Shown here: one piece after another, positions 1 through 12,433 of the stretch
How the letters are laid out: every line of letters starts with the position of its first letter
Numbering within the stretch: the stretch's first letter is position 1
Assembly (NCBI GenBank): GCA_036365145.1
Contig: JAEOAD010000015.1
Location: 8,735,501 to 8,799,500 of the forward strand
Source: Orientallactaga sibirica
Lineage: Eukaryota > Chordata > Mammalia > Rodentia > Dipodidae
Direction of reading: 5' to 3'
Length of the DNA: 64,000 nucleotides
Position numbers and translations under genes: made by a program
Notes under the pieces: model-generated
What the model was told of the DNA's origin: nothing
Database searches by the model: none
Seen by the model: the letters and a program-made list of their open reading frames with translations, nothing else

Positions 1-402
1 AAGAAAACTGAAGCTCAAAGAGGGGAAAATAATTCCCTACGGTTCTACATCTAGAAAGCAGCCAAACCCATATTGATTGCTGCTTCTCTGCTCCATAAAG
101 CACAGGCTCTTTCTAGCAGACCGGCCTTCTCTTTTCCAATTACCATTTTATGAGGCTTGGAGAAAAATCTTGTTATTTGAGTTTCTACATTTTGGATTTT
201 AGGATAAATGTTTTACCACATCAAAGCCAAATCCCCACTGATGTTACATCCCTATAGCCTTTTCACAAAACGATGAACTGAACTTACTATCCCAAGTCCT
301 TTTTCTCTCATCAGTATTCTACCAGCAGAATGATTGCATTCAACTCTTCCTGTAAACATAAGAAAATTCTACCCTTTCTTTTGGCCAGTGTCTCAGAACA
401 AG

Positions 403-473
403 TGGTGTGTGTGTATGGTGTGTATGTGTGTGTGTGAGTGTGTGCTTGCATGCATGCGTATGTGTGTGTGTGA
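403..473. repeat. TG-rich imperfect microsatellite
   Basis: Interrupted (TG)n with TATG and CATG interruptions. It creates a spurious Cys/Val/Met-rich open frame on the + strand. Confidence 0.85.
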
Positions 474-585
474 TGAGGTTGATGAGTTTGGTCTGGTGAA
501 TGAATACTTTGAGGATGGAGACATTTTTGCTTTTCTTAAGTATAAAGTGTTCTAAAGCTAAGCTAGTGTCCCTGTTTCATAAAGG

Positions 586-640
586 AAAACCAAAGTGTGC
601 AGCACTATAAAAACCAAAGTGTGCAGCACTATGAAAACCA
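586..640. repeat. 24-bp direct tandem duplication
   Basis: The unit containing CCAAAGTGTGCAGCACTAT begins at 586 and again at 610, nearly identical, followed by the start of a third unit (AAAACCAAGC). It is a short local duplication with no mobile-element features. Confidence 0.9.
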
Positions 641-1341
641 AGCTTAATGTGGCCAGACCTTGAACTTTCAGTCTCCACCTGACTTTCTAGCATTTAGGGG
701 CTAGAATACAAAATGGTGTGCAGAGTGCTTCCTCCCAGATGTCAGGAAGAGCAAATACTGAAGGACTTTCAACTTAGTGGGCTTCATACAAACGATGCCC
801 CAGAGAGAAAATCTAAGCAGAGCTTTGGACAGGCACATGATGTGGTTTAGAGGCAGAAAACATTTGAGTCATGAGCAACAGTCACTAAAATAGAGCGTTG
901 GGAAGAAACAGGGATCAACAATGATGGCTGCAGCATTGCATCTGAGTTCCAGCCTGAGCGTGCTTCTGGGTGCTTTAAGAAAGAGAAAAATCGGATAGCA
1001 GGTGAAGCAGAGGCAGCAATTATACAAATCAATCCCATGCATCCAGAGGGGCAAAGGTGGGGCGTTGTTCCTTCCTAAGAACATAAGGAGGAGATTTGAG
1101 GCACAGAAAAAGGGTCCCATTATATGTACATGGATGTTCTGATTTCTTTGCAGAGCAGTAAAATAACATGTTTTGCTTCTACTTTTTCCCTTTTAAGCTT
1201 TTAGTTTTAAAACAGGCTTGATGGAAGTTGTGGTTCTTTTTGCTCATTGTTTAGGCAAAACTTCCTTGTGTGCTACTCTCAAAAAAATGGACTTGGGATT
1301 GTAACAAGTGAGGCTATAGATATTTTCAGACTTATGGAGAG

Positions 1342-1344
1342 ATT

Positions 1345-1386
<42 letters not shown>

Positions 1387-1388
1387 TT
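1342..1388. repeat. (TTA)n microsatellite
   Basis: About twelve TTA/ATT trinucleotide repeats preceded by TTTA units. It reads as a poly-Asn frame on the minus strand, which is not a gene. Confidence 0.95.
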
Positions 1389-2119
1389 GTTTCCCAGGAC
1401 AAAAAATGCTTCTTATGTGAATAATCTGTCCCCCAACACTTTTTTTTCTTGCCCATTCTGCCTTATCATAATTAAGACTATGACAACGATCTAGGGATTT
1501 GAATGCACCCAATGTGGGACCATGACAGTGATAAGTGAATTCCAATGAAGACAATGAAATATGTGCATATCAAGATTTTGCTTAGTGTTCAGGGAGTAAT
1601 TGCATATACAAAAATGGGTTGGACTTGGTGACTATCTTTGTAGGGTATATCATCATGATAAATTCCAGGTATATTAGCCTGAACACCAATGCTCCATTAA
1701 GGAAAAGTATTTTGACAGAATAAGGTATAGGTCCAGTGAGAACACTGTTGATCTCTGTTAATACAGATCTCTGAAGGATTGTGAGTCAAATGGGTTATTG
1801 ATCTTCTAGGTTCTGAGCAAGATGGGGCAGACTTTGAGGTAGCCAAATCCCATGGGCTTGCTACTTCTAGTATTAAGAGGCCTCATCCAATTATCTCAGT
1901 GTATATTTACAAACATCATATTTTGTGTATACTGATGTTGTTATGCATTCTGTTATCTTGCAAAATCTGTTTGTCTTGGATGTTGACAGACATGTAAAGG
2001 AATAAACAAAAACTACTTTTGGTTCTGGAAATAGAACTTAAACTGGTTCAAAAGACTTATTTTATCAAAATATCTTGAAGCTTTAGCTACAGAATTATTA
2101 AATATTATAAAAACTCTGG
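1389..2119. other. Single-copy sequence
   Basis: AT-rich, with no recognisable repeat, exon or RNA gene. Confidence 0.55.
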
Positions 2120-2274
2120 TTTTTTTTTTTTTTTTTTTAAGATAGGGTCTCACTGTAGCCCAGGCTGACCTGGAATTCACTATGTAATCTCAGGGTAGCC
2201 TCAAACTCATGGCAATCCTCCCACCTCTGCCTCCTGAGTGCTGGGATTAAAGATGTGCACCACCATACCTCGCC
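2120..2274 (-). mobile_element. B1 SINE (7SL-derived), antisense
   Basis: A T19 tract (the SINE A-tail read in reverse) is followed by the antisense B1 body: GGTCTCACTGTAGCCCAGGC, GTGCTGGGATTAAAG, and the CACCACC end. The flanks AAACTCTGG and AAATCTGTG may be a diverged target-site duplication. Confidence 0.95.
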
Positions 2275-4270
2275 AAATCTGTGTTTTTGTTCCTTCACAA
2301 AATGTCAGCCTTTTGAGAATTATTCTCATGGATATATGTAGAAGGCTCATTTTACTTGCTGAAAGTTATACAGCTGTGTTTGGTGCTCTGTTTTATTCTT
2401 CCATTGATGCATAATCAGTGTCACAAATGTTTCTCTATGCCTCAGTGTTGCTGCAGTTATCCATATGCAAATATGCTGGAATTCCCTCAGGAAAGAAGAC
2501 CTTACCCATGGAGATGTTCTGTCCTTCTGCAGAGTGTTTGTGCAGTTTGCTCATCCTGGTGGCTGGGAAGTGCTAATGGCCTGGGGTTGTTTAACATCCT
2601 GTAGGAAATATCTGGCCCAATCACTTAGCATCTAGAACACTGCAGCTTCCATACACTGAAGCAGGGCTCTAGTTGTATGCTTAGACTGAAATAGCTGGTG
2701 CAACGGATTTAGAAGGTTCACCTTTCGTCTTCCAACTTCTTGTTTTCCGATCATCTTGAGAAACTGGGAAAGATAGAAACACCCATCTGTAGTTTAGATT
2801 TTCCATTCAAATATGCATAGAGGAGGTGGAAAACAAAGGGATATGAATATCAAACATGTTTGGCTAGAAAACAGATGTGGTGGCTCTTTATTTACTTGTT
2901 TGTTTGTTTATTTTTTATTTTATTTCTGTCCTTCCAAGGACAAGGACAGAGCATAAATTTACCTGTGAACTAGTAGATATCATACCATCCTGGGACCAAG
3001 AAGAGCAGTCACAGCTTCCTGCCCCTGGCAGAACAGGTACCAGGTAGATTATTCCATCAGTCAGTTTCTAATTCCTTACTATCTGCATTGTGCTGGGAAT
3101 AGCAGTGACATTGCCTATAGGGGTGGGGGTGTATTTTGAAGATCCTATCTTTGTTTTCAACCTTTTTGGAAAATTTTTATGTCCATCATCCTTAGTTTTG
3201 AATGGCTTTCTGCTTCTCATACTTAGATATTTTTTCATTATACTCTATTAAACCATGGTTGAAGCACTAACTTTGGAATGCATTGTCTTTTTAAAAAATA
3301 TTGACAACTTTAATAAATCAAGAAGTTACTTGAATGCTTGGATTTTTAACTAGTTTTGCTAGTTAAACAAGCTAGCTCACAGCTTCATCCCCCCTGATAT
3401 TAGAAACTTTAATTTACTAATCATGGGGCCTTTGTAAATTTGTTTTCCATTCTTCCAGTTTTCTTAATATTTATATTTTATTGTAATACCTTGGAGACCA
3501 CAAGAGATAAACAAGGTGGGATGAGAAGGGTCAAGGTGGACAAAAAGAAGCTTGTAGTATAAAAACAGAAGGAGTATGAGTTGGGGAAGGGCACAAGGGA
3601 ATTACAAAAGGAAACAAAAAATGTTTGAAAACACCATAGTGTAACATAATTCATTGATCAGGTGCTTTGCACAGTTTTGTCATTGTGTTCTCCAGAGTAA
3701 TTGAATCTATTCATATTACCATGTATACAAATTCCTATATCCTCATACTTACATGAGATATTTCCAGATTAATATAACGTCTCCTCTTTTTCATTATAAC
3801 TACCTCTATTATGTATTAGTTTCATAATCATGGAAGAATAGATAGAATGTCTTAGATGGAAATCCTTGGTTAATAGTGATGGAATAGTTTTTTTATGTTC
3901 ACTGTTAGTTTTTCTTTTCTGATAACTACGTGCTCATTTCCCTTACCTATTGCTCTGTTTATTTATTATATTATTATATTTAGGAGTCACATGTAGAGGG
4001 TTTTTAGGATCCTTACTAGTCTCAGTCATTGGCTGGATAGAGCCTAAGGAAAGCATGATCTCTAGGTAACTGAGTAATGGATTTCAGAGTTCAGCCAGTG
4101 ATCCTTGACCAGCTTTCTTCCCTGTAGTCTTTTGTGTGTGAAGCACCTTCTTATGGCCACCACAGCCCTGCCCTTGTGTTGTTAAGTATGCATATATAGA
4201 GAGAGGTAAGTTCCTCCATGAGTCTTCTCTGGCTTCTTTCTTGAATAAAACCCATAAAAAAGAAATTAAT
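2275..4270. other. About 2 kb of single-copy sequence
   Basis: No gene seen. It contains a short TTTG/TTTA low-complexity run at about 2888-2925. No long open frame or clear repeat is visible. Confidence 0.55.
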
Positions 4271-4513
4271 GAGAAGAATGTGAGAAAATGAGAGCAAGAG
4301 GGAGAGTAAGAGAGAGAGAAAGAGAGAATTGGCAAGCCAGGACCTCCAGCCACTGTAATTTAACTGCAGACAGTGCACCATTTTGTATGTATGTGTGACC
4401 TTCTGTGCTTGTGTGACCTTGTGCATCTTGCTTATGTGGAATCTGGAGAGTAGAACATGGGTCCTTAGGCCATGGAGGAAAGTGCCTTAACTGCTATGCC
4501 ATCTCTCTAGCCT
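4271..4513 (-). mobile_element. B2-like tRNA-derived SINE, antisense
   Basis: Read on + it runs from a GA-rich tract through GACCTCCAGCCACTG and GTGCATCTTGCTTATGTGG to CCATCTCTCTAGCC, the reverse of the tRNA-related head GGCTAGAGAGATGG. This is the long variant with an extra TGTGTGACCTTG segment. No clean target-site duplication is seen. Confidence 0.93.
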
Positions 4514-5392
4514 ACAGTATATTCTTCATGTTTGGTTTACATTTTATAATGGACAATAGCTGTGCCATATCTGGACTTTTGACTGTGTATAACTGACATA
4601 ATCCAAATAATAATAGGAAGTTACAAAGGCATTGTGATTTAGCTTACAATGTTTACATGCTTAGTCTCTGATGGGATCAGCAATGCATGGCAATATCTTA
4701 TTTCTTACAGGGTTTATAATTAACTGCTGTGGACAGCTTGGCTTCAAATCCCAGGAATATTCATTGCAGCTCTCTCATGAGGGACTGTCTGCCATGAGTG
4801 TCATATTGTTTTGTTTTCCACCCCTGACACTTTAAGCACTAGAGCCCAGTTGGATCATACAGCCTGAGAGGCAACACTGATGGCCCTGTGGCCCAGACTT
4901 GCTACCATGTCCTTTTCTACACCAGGAATTCTGACAGTCTCTCATGTTCTCTAGTAATTAGTTGTAAGTGTGGATGTTTTGTCTGAACACCTAAGGGGAT
5001 CTATGAGGACTTTGTTTCTTTTACTATAAAAGAAAATGAAAACCGCATCAATTGTTCTTTCACTTTGAAAGGAATACCATAGAGGAGTTCTAACTAATAG
5101 TTCTCCTTAAATTTCAGTAAGGTGTCCCATCTGAATATTTGTTGTATACATTTTCCTCCTCTGAAATGTATAGCTCTTCTGAAGACTTCCAGAGTGCTAT
5201 CCTTTCTTTCTCATTTTGCCAACTCTGCATGATGCTATTGGAGTAATTAAACAGTATGATATTCTCTGAGATGTGCAGGTCTTCTGATCTCTTAAGACTA
5301 TATTATGGCAGAAGGTAGGAGGTTAAACACTGTGCTGAAATGTGCTTATAAATAAATAAATATTATTTTGTCACATGAATTCAAATGGTTTC
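4514..5392. other. Single-copy sequence
   Basis: AT-rich DNA with no gene, exon-like open frame or recognisable repeat. Confidence 0.5.
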
Positions 5393-5401
5393 TGATCTTT
5401 T

Positions 5402-5634
5402 TTTTTTTTTGAAAAGCTCAGAAACTTTTAAAAAATTTATTTATTTATTTATTTGAGAGAGAAAGAGGCAGAAAGAGGGAGAGAATGGGTGCATCAGGGC
5501 CTCCAGCCACTGCAAACGAACTCCAGACACATGCACCACCTTGTGCATCTGGCTTACAAGGGTCCTGGGGAATTGAACCAAGTCTTTTGGCTTTGCAGGC
5601 AACTGTCTTAACCTCTAAGCCATCTCTCCAGAGA
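5402..5634 (-). mobile_element. B2-like SINE, antisense, with target-site duplication
   Basis: T/A-rich tail with (TTTA)n, a GA-rich segment, then the body CCTCCAGCCACTGCAAACGA and the head CTAAGCCATCTCTCCAG. TGATCTTTT flanks it at 5393-5401 and 5635-5643. Confidence 0.93.
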
Positions 5635-5924
5635 TGATCTTTTATTTTTTTTTAAATTTGAATGAAAAATAATACATTTGCCAGATCAAGTTCTATATCT
5701 TGCACCTGTTCTCATGAAGCTATCACATTCACCTACAGCTGAGTCTTCTAACTCATCAAGTCTATCCTATAATACAGTCATTTTCTAGGGTTCATCTAAG
5801 TAGCTACAGGGGCTACATTATCAAATTAAGTGAACATATGAGAAGAATCACTACACTTAAATTTCTGATGTATTAAAACTTGATGTCTGTCACCTATATA
5901 TCCTTTATGACTGGAAGTGTCTAA

Positions 5925-6080
5925 CATAATTTCTAAATCCATGCATTGGTTGATGGACATTTGAGCTATTTTTACATTTTCAATGTTATTAGTAGTGACC
6001 TATAATCACATGTACACACATATCTATTTGAGTGCCTACTTCATTTTGGGTATATACATAGGATAGAATTACAGGACAAT
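5925..6080 (-). mobile_element. Old LINE-1 ORF2 C-terminal fragment, antisense
   Basis: The series GGTTGATGGACATTTGAGC and TTTTGGGTATATACATAGGA matches the antisense of the L1 ORF2 C-terminal coding region (the peptide region around MSIN and GYIPK-type motifs) in order and spacing. It is heavily diverged, so the boundaries are approximate. Confidence 0.55.
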
Positions 6081-6090
6081 AGAGCAACAA

Positions 6091-6579
6091 CATATACTCC
6101 TTCATGGTTCTCAAAGCTAGAGGATTACATTCAACATATTGTCAGGACCATGCTCCCTCTAACCTATTCAGATAAAATATCTTGAATCTTCTTACTCTCT
6201 GGTATTATTCTGAATATCACAGGCATCATTGTTATAGGCACATAACTCTAATCTTGGCTTCATCAACTCATGGTGGTCCCCTAAGTGTCTGCATTTTTCA
6301 CCTGGTTGTCTTAGAAGGTGTCCGTGAGGGTACATTAGTCTCATATGGCCTCATTGTGACTAATCATATTTTCAGTGACATCATTTACAAATAAAATTAC
6401 ATTCAACAGTCTCAGACTAAAATATCAAATAAAAATCTTAGTGATACAACATCTAATATAGGAATTTATTCCTGAACTTGATTTATTTATACTCTATTGC
6501 TATATATGTACATTCTTATACTAAGATCATGGGTTTGGTCACTTTAGTGTAATTATTAATACTGTGTTTTTCAGTTTTT
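6091..6579. other. Mostly single-copy sequence, possible old repeat
   Basis: No gene. The stretch near 6310-6405 (TCTTAGAAGGTGTCCGTGAG onward) faintly resembles an old mammalian LTR-type repeat, too weak to name. Confidence 0.4.
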
Positions 6580-6608
6580 TAAGCTTTTTTTTTTTTGAAG
6601 AGAGACAC

Positions 6609-6644
<36 letters not shown>

Positions 6645-6863
6645 GGAAAGGAAGACAGAGATGGGAGTGCCAGCAGCCTTTCAGCTGCTGCAAACAAAAT
6701 CCAGATGTGTGCTCCCCCTTGTGGTCAAGTTCAGCATTGCACCCTTGCATCACTTTGCATCTGGCTAAACGTGGGACCTGGAGATTGGAACCGCTGTAGA
6801 TTGGAACCAGCATTCTTAGGCTTAGGAGGCAGGCGCCTTAACCGCTAAGCCATCTCTCCAGCC
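6580..6863 (-). mobile_element. B2-like SINE, antisense, with internal (GA)n
   Basis: T-rich tail, a (GA)n expansion at about 6601-6648, body with GTGCATCTGGC-type motifs, and head ending CTAAGCCATCTCTCCAGCC. The short phrase GATTGGAACC is duplicated at about 6785-6810. It abuts the 3' end of the antisense L1. Confidence 0.93.
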
Positions 6864-8127
6864 TTTAAAAAAAAAAAATTACATTCATGTTGGTGCCTCT
6901 GGCAGCCTCCTCCATGACCTCCCCCCTCCGAAGGGACCCTCCTCATTGGGGAATGTCGGTTGTGCATTATGGGTGTAGCCAATAGTTAATGACCCAACTG
7001 GTGGCTGTAACACTCTTTCTGCCCCCACTTCCACAATTTTCCCTGAGCCATATTGGGTTCATTTTAGTTCTGCTTCAGTGATGAGGTCTTGGGAGCCTCT
7101 GTGTCTCTGGATATATGGCTTAATAGGAGCTGAATGTTCTCTGTGTTTATCTCTTTCAACCTTGTTCTGGTGTTAGGTTCATCAAGAAAGCTGTGCTCTT
7201 GCCCATTTCCCCCATTACTCTATGGTTTCAGCTGGGGCCCTGGTGAAGTGCAATAGGCTGATCCTCCCCTCAGGTTCACCATCCATCTGGAAAAGAGAAG
7301 AAGTTAGTACCAGATAGATGGGATGGCCATAGTTATTTTAGAGAGAATTTTATAAGCATAGCCCTCTTCTAGCCCACATTTGGTGGGCCCTTGAAATTGG
7401 AGAATGAGCTCATTTTTTGTACATGGTTTTGACTTATTTCCCAGTTCCAGCAATGAGTTCCATTCCACTGAGTGGATCTATTAGCCAAATCAGTAGCTGT
7501 TGGTTACCCACCATGCCTGTGTGCCACTATTGCACTTGTTTGAGCATCATATCAGGTTGTTTACTGCTGAGTAGCTTAGACTGTGATTTGTTTGGACAGA
7601 TGTCGGTCATTTTCCCCCAGCCGCTTGTGCAGCATCCTCTGGCACTAGACAAGCTAACTGTCTGGGGACTGGACCTCTTCCAGATTCCTACCAGGTCACT
7701 CCATGTTTCATCTCAACAGCATATGGTGTCTTCAGCAGTAGGGTCTTACCATTAAACTTTGGTGGGTCATCAAGAACTCTGAACTCTGACAGAAATCTGC
7801 CCCCCCCTTTTTTTTGGAAACCTTGTAGGTCTCTCTGATCAACAACTCATTGTAAAAGTTAACCCCATGCTGGTACTGGGAGTTACAAGTAAGTGCCAAG
7901 GAAGGTGAAGAGAGAAAACGATAGGATATATAAAAGAGAAAGAGAGGATAGACAGGGGAGGGAGAGGGAGAGAGAGAAACATGAGAAGATTAAGGTTAAT
8001 CTACATGCTGTTCTCTCCAGGTCCCTGTGGTTCAAGTGTTTCCTCTATGGGCCTGCTGAAGGATCAATGTTTTAGCCTGTTGTTCTGAGTATTTTATGGT
8101 ACCATTTCCATTTGGGTCCCTATTTGT

Positions 8128-8215
8128 ATCCCCCCACCTTCACCCTCCCTCCCACTCTTACTCTCCCTCCCACTCTTACCCTCCCCTCCCATCTCACCCT
8201 CCCTATTGTCTGGTC
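8128..8215 (-). other. Polypurine G-run tract at start of L1 3' UTR
   Basis: The + strand is almost pure C/T with many CCC runs, including two copies of a 17-bp unit (CTCCCTCCCACTCTTAC). The sense strand of the L1 therefore carries many GGG runs just after ORF2. A G-rich polypurine tract in this position is known from mammalian L1 3' UTRs and can form G-quadruplexes; that property is not tested here. Confidence 0.8.
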
Positions 8216-8263
8216 CTCAGGGTACTTATTAGGTATGACAGTATCTCTGGCAGATTCAGGGTA

Positions 8264-11200
8264 GGAGCCGCAGATGAATGAGACCATGCAGCGATTATCT
8301 TTTTGTGATAGGATGAGCTCAGTGAGCTTGGTCTGTTCCATGTTTGACCATTTTTCTTCAAATTTCATTGTTTCATTTTTCCTTACTGCCGCGTAGAATT
8401 CCATAGTGTAGATGTAGCACATCTTTGTTATCCATTCATGTAATGATGGACATCTGGGTTGATTCCAGCTCTTAGCTATTATGAATTGAGAAGCTATAAA
8501 CTTGGTTGAGAAAATCTCTCTGATCTGAGGCTTGGAGCTTATAGAGTAAATGCCCAGTAAGGGAATAACTGGACCTGTTGATAGATTTATAGTCATCCTT
8601 TTCAGGAGTCTCCATATAGCTTTCCATAATGGTTGTATCATTTTAAATTCCCACCAACAGTGAAAGAGTGTTCCTATTTCTCCTCAGCCTCACCAGCATT
8701 TGTTTTCCTTAGTTTTTTTTTTTGTTTTGTTTTGTTTTGTTTTTAATGTTAGCTATACTTAGAGGGTTAAGGTGGAATCTCATAGTTGTTTTAATTTGCA
8801 TTTCCCTGATGATTAGGGATGTTGAAAATTTTTTAAAGTGTGTGTTTGCCATTTGTATTTCTTCCTCTGAGAACTCCCTGGGCAGTTCTCTGCCCCATTT
8901 TGTGAGTGGGTTGTTTGACGATTTGTTGTTTAGGCTTTAGAGTTCTTTGTAAGTTCTAGAAATTAGGCCTCTGTCAGTTGTATAGCTGGTGAAAATTTTC
9001 ACCCATTCTTTTGGTAATATGTTGGCTTTGGTTATTGTATATTTCTCTGTGAAAAAACTTTTCAGCTTCATGAGATCCCAATGGTTGAGTGATTTTGTTT
9101 AATTTCCTGAGCTGCTAGTGTTTTGTTCAGGATGTCTTTTCCCACTCCTATATCATGGGAGGTTCCTCCTATTTTTTCTTCCTGTAGTAGCAGAGTTTCC
9201 TGTTTTATATTGAGGTCTTTGATCCATTTGGATTTGATTTTTGTGCATGGCAAGATGTGTGGATCAAGTTTCATTTTCCTATATATGGTTGTCCAGTTTG
9301 TCCAGCACCATTTGTTGAAGATGCTGTCTTTTTTCCGTTCTGCATTGGTAGGGCCTTTGTCAAATATCAAGTAGCTGTAGTTACTTGACCCAAAGTCCGG
9401 GTCTTCTATTCTGTTCCATTGGTCTATATTCCTGTTTTTATGCCAGTACCATGTTGTTTTTATTACAATGGCTTTGTAGTATAGCTTTAGATCAGGTGTG
9501 GTGATGCCTCCAGAGGAGTTTCTTTTGCTGAGGATATGCTTGGATATCTGAGGCCTTCTGACTTTCCATATGAATTTTGAAGTCATTTTTTTTTGTGTGT
9601 GTGTGTATGTGAAGAAAGAAGTTGGGATTTTTGTTGGTATTGCATTAAATCTATATAAATGTTTTGGTAATATTGCCATTTTCACAATTTTAATTCTACC
9701 TATCCAGGAGCATGGGAGGTCTTTCCATTTTCCCAGTCCTGCTCAATTTCCTTCTTGAATAAGTGTTTTTATGTTTTCACTGTACAGGTCTTTTACTTCC
9801 TTGATTTATGTTATTCCAAGGTATTTTATTTTTTTGTTGCTATTGAAAATGTGCCAATGTTGCTTATTTCTTTTTCTGTATCTTTGTCTTTTGCATACAG
9901 AAAGGATACTAATTTCTGTGCATTGATCTTATATCCTGCTACTTTGCTGAAGGAATTAATTACCTTTAAGAGTTTTGAGATGGAGGTTCTTGGGTCAGTT
10001 ATGTATAGAATCATGTCATCTGATATAGGGCTAACTTAACTTCTTCCTTTCCAGTTTGTATCCCTTTGATTTCTTTCTCCTGTCTTATTGCTTGAGCTAG
10101 TAGTTCTAGTACTATGTTCAAGAGCAGAGGAGAAAGTGGACACCCTTGCCTGATCTCAATGGGAATTCCTTCAGTCTCTCCCCATCAAGTATTGCTTGGG
10201 CTTTAGGAGATTTATATATAGTCTTTATTATGTTGAGATATAAACCATCCATTGATGTTGTATTTTGTTAAAGGCCTTTTCTGCATGTTTTGAAATGCTC
10301 ATGTGGTTTTTGTGTTTAAGCTTGTTTATGTGGTGTATTATATTGATAGATTTCCATATGTTGAACCACCCCTGTGTTCCAGGGATGAAGCCTAATTAAT
10401 CAAGGTGGATAATGTTTTTGATGTCCTGTTGAATTCGGTTTGCAAGGATTTTGTTCAGGATCTTTGCATCTATGTTCATCAGGGAAATAAGACTATAATT
10501 TTCTTTTCTTGTGGCATCTTTACCTGGTTTTGGAATTAGAGTGATACTAACTTCATAGAAGGAGTTGGGGATCTCTCCCTATTTTCCGATTGTGTGGCAC
10601 AATTTGAGAAAAATTGGTTTCAGTTCTTCCATGAATATTTGATAGAATTTAGCTGAGAAACCATCTGGTCCTGGACTCTTCAATCTCAAAGGTTATGATA
10701 GGTTTGTTCCAGAGATTAATATGTTTCGGGTTTAGCTTTGGTAGGTGGTATGTGTCCATTTCCTCCATATTCTCCTGTTTTGTGGAGAAGAGGTTTTTGA
10801 AATAAGTCCTGATGATTCTCTGAATTTCAAATATCTGTTGTGATCTCTTCTTTTTCATTTCTAATTTTATTAATTTGACACATCTCTTTTTTTTTTTTTT
10901 TTTTTGGCTTGACCAGATTGGCCAGGGGTTGATCAACCTTGTTAATTTTTCAATGATCCAGCTCCTTGTTTCATCAATTTTATTAATTGTCTTCTTAGTT
11001 TCCAATTCATTAATTTCTGCTCTGATCTTAATTATTTATTTCTTTCTGAAGCTTTTTGGGTTGGCTTCTCGTTTTACCAATGCCTTTAGGTGAATGGTTA
11101 GGTTATTGATTTGGGATCTCTCTGTCTTTGTTATGAAGGCATTTTAGTGCTATCATTTTTTCCCTAAGGACTGCCTTCATTGTGTCCCATAAGTTTTGGT

Positions 11201-12044
11201 ATGGTGTGTTCTCATTATCACTCAATTCTAGAAATTTTACAATTTCATTTTTTATTTCATACACAACCCATAAATTGTTTAAAAGTATGTTGTTCAGTTC
11301 CTATGATCTGGAGGGATTCGTGGTGTACTTTTTGTTGTTAATTTCTAGCATTACAGCATTGTGGTCTGATATCATGCAGGGAACTATATCAATTTTCCTG
11401 AAAATATGGAGGTAGGCTTTGTGGCCCAACATATGGTCTATTTTAGAGAAAGTTCCATGGGCTTCTGAGAAGATTGTATAATCTGTAAATTTTGGGTAGA
11501 ATGTTCTGTAGATGTCTATTAGGTCTAGGTGATCTATGGTGATGTTGAGCTCTCTTACTTCACTATTAATTTTTTGTTTGGTCTATCTATCTATTGCTGA
11601 TAATGGAGTATTGACATCCCTGACTATGATGCTGTTGGGTAGTTATTTCTGTTTTGTTGTCAAGCAGTTTTCTTTTATGTATTGTGGTGCACCTGTGTTT
11701 GGTGTGTAAAGATTGATGATTGTGATATCCTCTTGTTTGATTGTTCCCTTGATAAGTAAGAAGTGGCCTTCTTTGTCTTTTTTGATTACTTTTGGCTTGA
11801 AGTCTATTTTATCTGATATTAGTATAGTGACGCCTGCTTGTTTCTTATTTCTGTTTGCTTGGAATATCATTTTTCATCCTTTCCCCCTTGAGAAGGTATC
11901 TATCGTTATTAGTGAGGTGGGTTTCTTGAAGACAGAAGATTGAGGGGACTAATTTTCTGATACATCCTGTCAGTTTGTGTCTCTTGATGGGTGAATTAAG
12001 GCCATTAATGTTAAGAGTGAGAGGTTTGACTTAATCCCTGCCAT
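8264..12044 (-). pseudogene. LINE-1 ORF2 (endonuclease/reverse transcriptase) pseudogene
   Basis: In intact L1 this protein nicks target DNA and reverse-transcribes L1 RNA at the nick. A start with MAGIKSNLS lies at 12044, but a frameshift near 12018 is needed to reach the conserved N-terminal NGLNSPIKRHK (12009-11974). Endonuclease-domain text follows, including KQAGV.ILISDKIDF (about 11840-11795) and INLYTPN. The reverse-transcriptase catalytic motif, normally FADD, reads ISDD at 10026-10015, followed by MILYI. C-terminal blocks include [28 protein letters not shown] and YTMEFYAAV. There are many stops and frameshifts. An A19 run (10905-10887, sense strand) sits where L1 normally has a short A-rich stretch. 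The usual terminal stop after ICGS is TAC rather than TAA (8263-8261), so the last open segment reads on into the 3' UTR as far as about 8120. Clearly non-functional. Confidence 0.9.
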
Positions 12045-12433
12045 GTTGTGGTCATTTGGTCGTTCTTTGGACTTTGAAGGGTTTTTTTGTTTGTTTTAAG
12101 TGCCTTCTCTGAGTTTGGTTATTGTGATCTTTATCTTGTAGGTTCTTGAGTTTGGATATTTGATTCTTCTGTGTGGAGAATTCCCTGAAGTACTCTCTGT
12201 AGATTTGGCTTTGTGTTCATAAAGTTGTATAGCTGGGTTTTATCATGGAAAGTTTTTCTTTCACCATCTATTATGAGTGATATTTTTGCTGGATAGAGTA
12301 TTTTGGGTTGGAAGCCATAAGTTCTTAGACTTTACAGTGTCCCATTCCAGGTCCTTCTGGCTTTTAGTGTTTTCATTGAGAAGCCTGAGGTAATTCTGAT
12401 ATATATAATGTGTTGTTTCTTCCTAGCTGCTTT

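Larger units (their letters stand above)
1..1341. other. Single-copy AT-rich sequence, no gene seen
   Basis: No recognisable coding exon or mobile element. Open frames here are short and have no family motif. The stretch contains a TG-rich microsatellite and a 24-bp tandem duplication, listed separately. Confidence 0.6.

Noticed and set aside
1342..1388. CRISPR-like or spaced repeat array
   Set aside because: It is a simple trinucleotide microsatellite; no spaced repeats of the CRISPR kind occur anywhere in the window.
6585..6863. tRNA gene
   Set aside because: B2-like heads resemble tRNA A and B boxes, but all copies belong to complete SINEs with tails and cannot fold as intact tRNAs.
11182..11943. 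Several + strand frames of 70-80 codons
   Set aside because: They are reverse-strand shadows of the antisense L1 ORF2.
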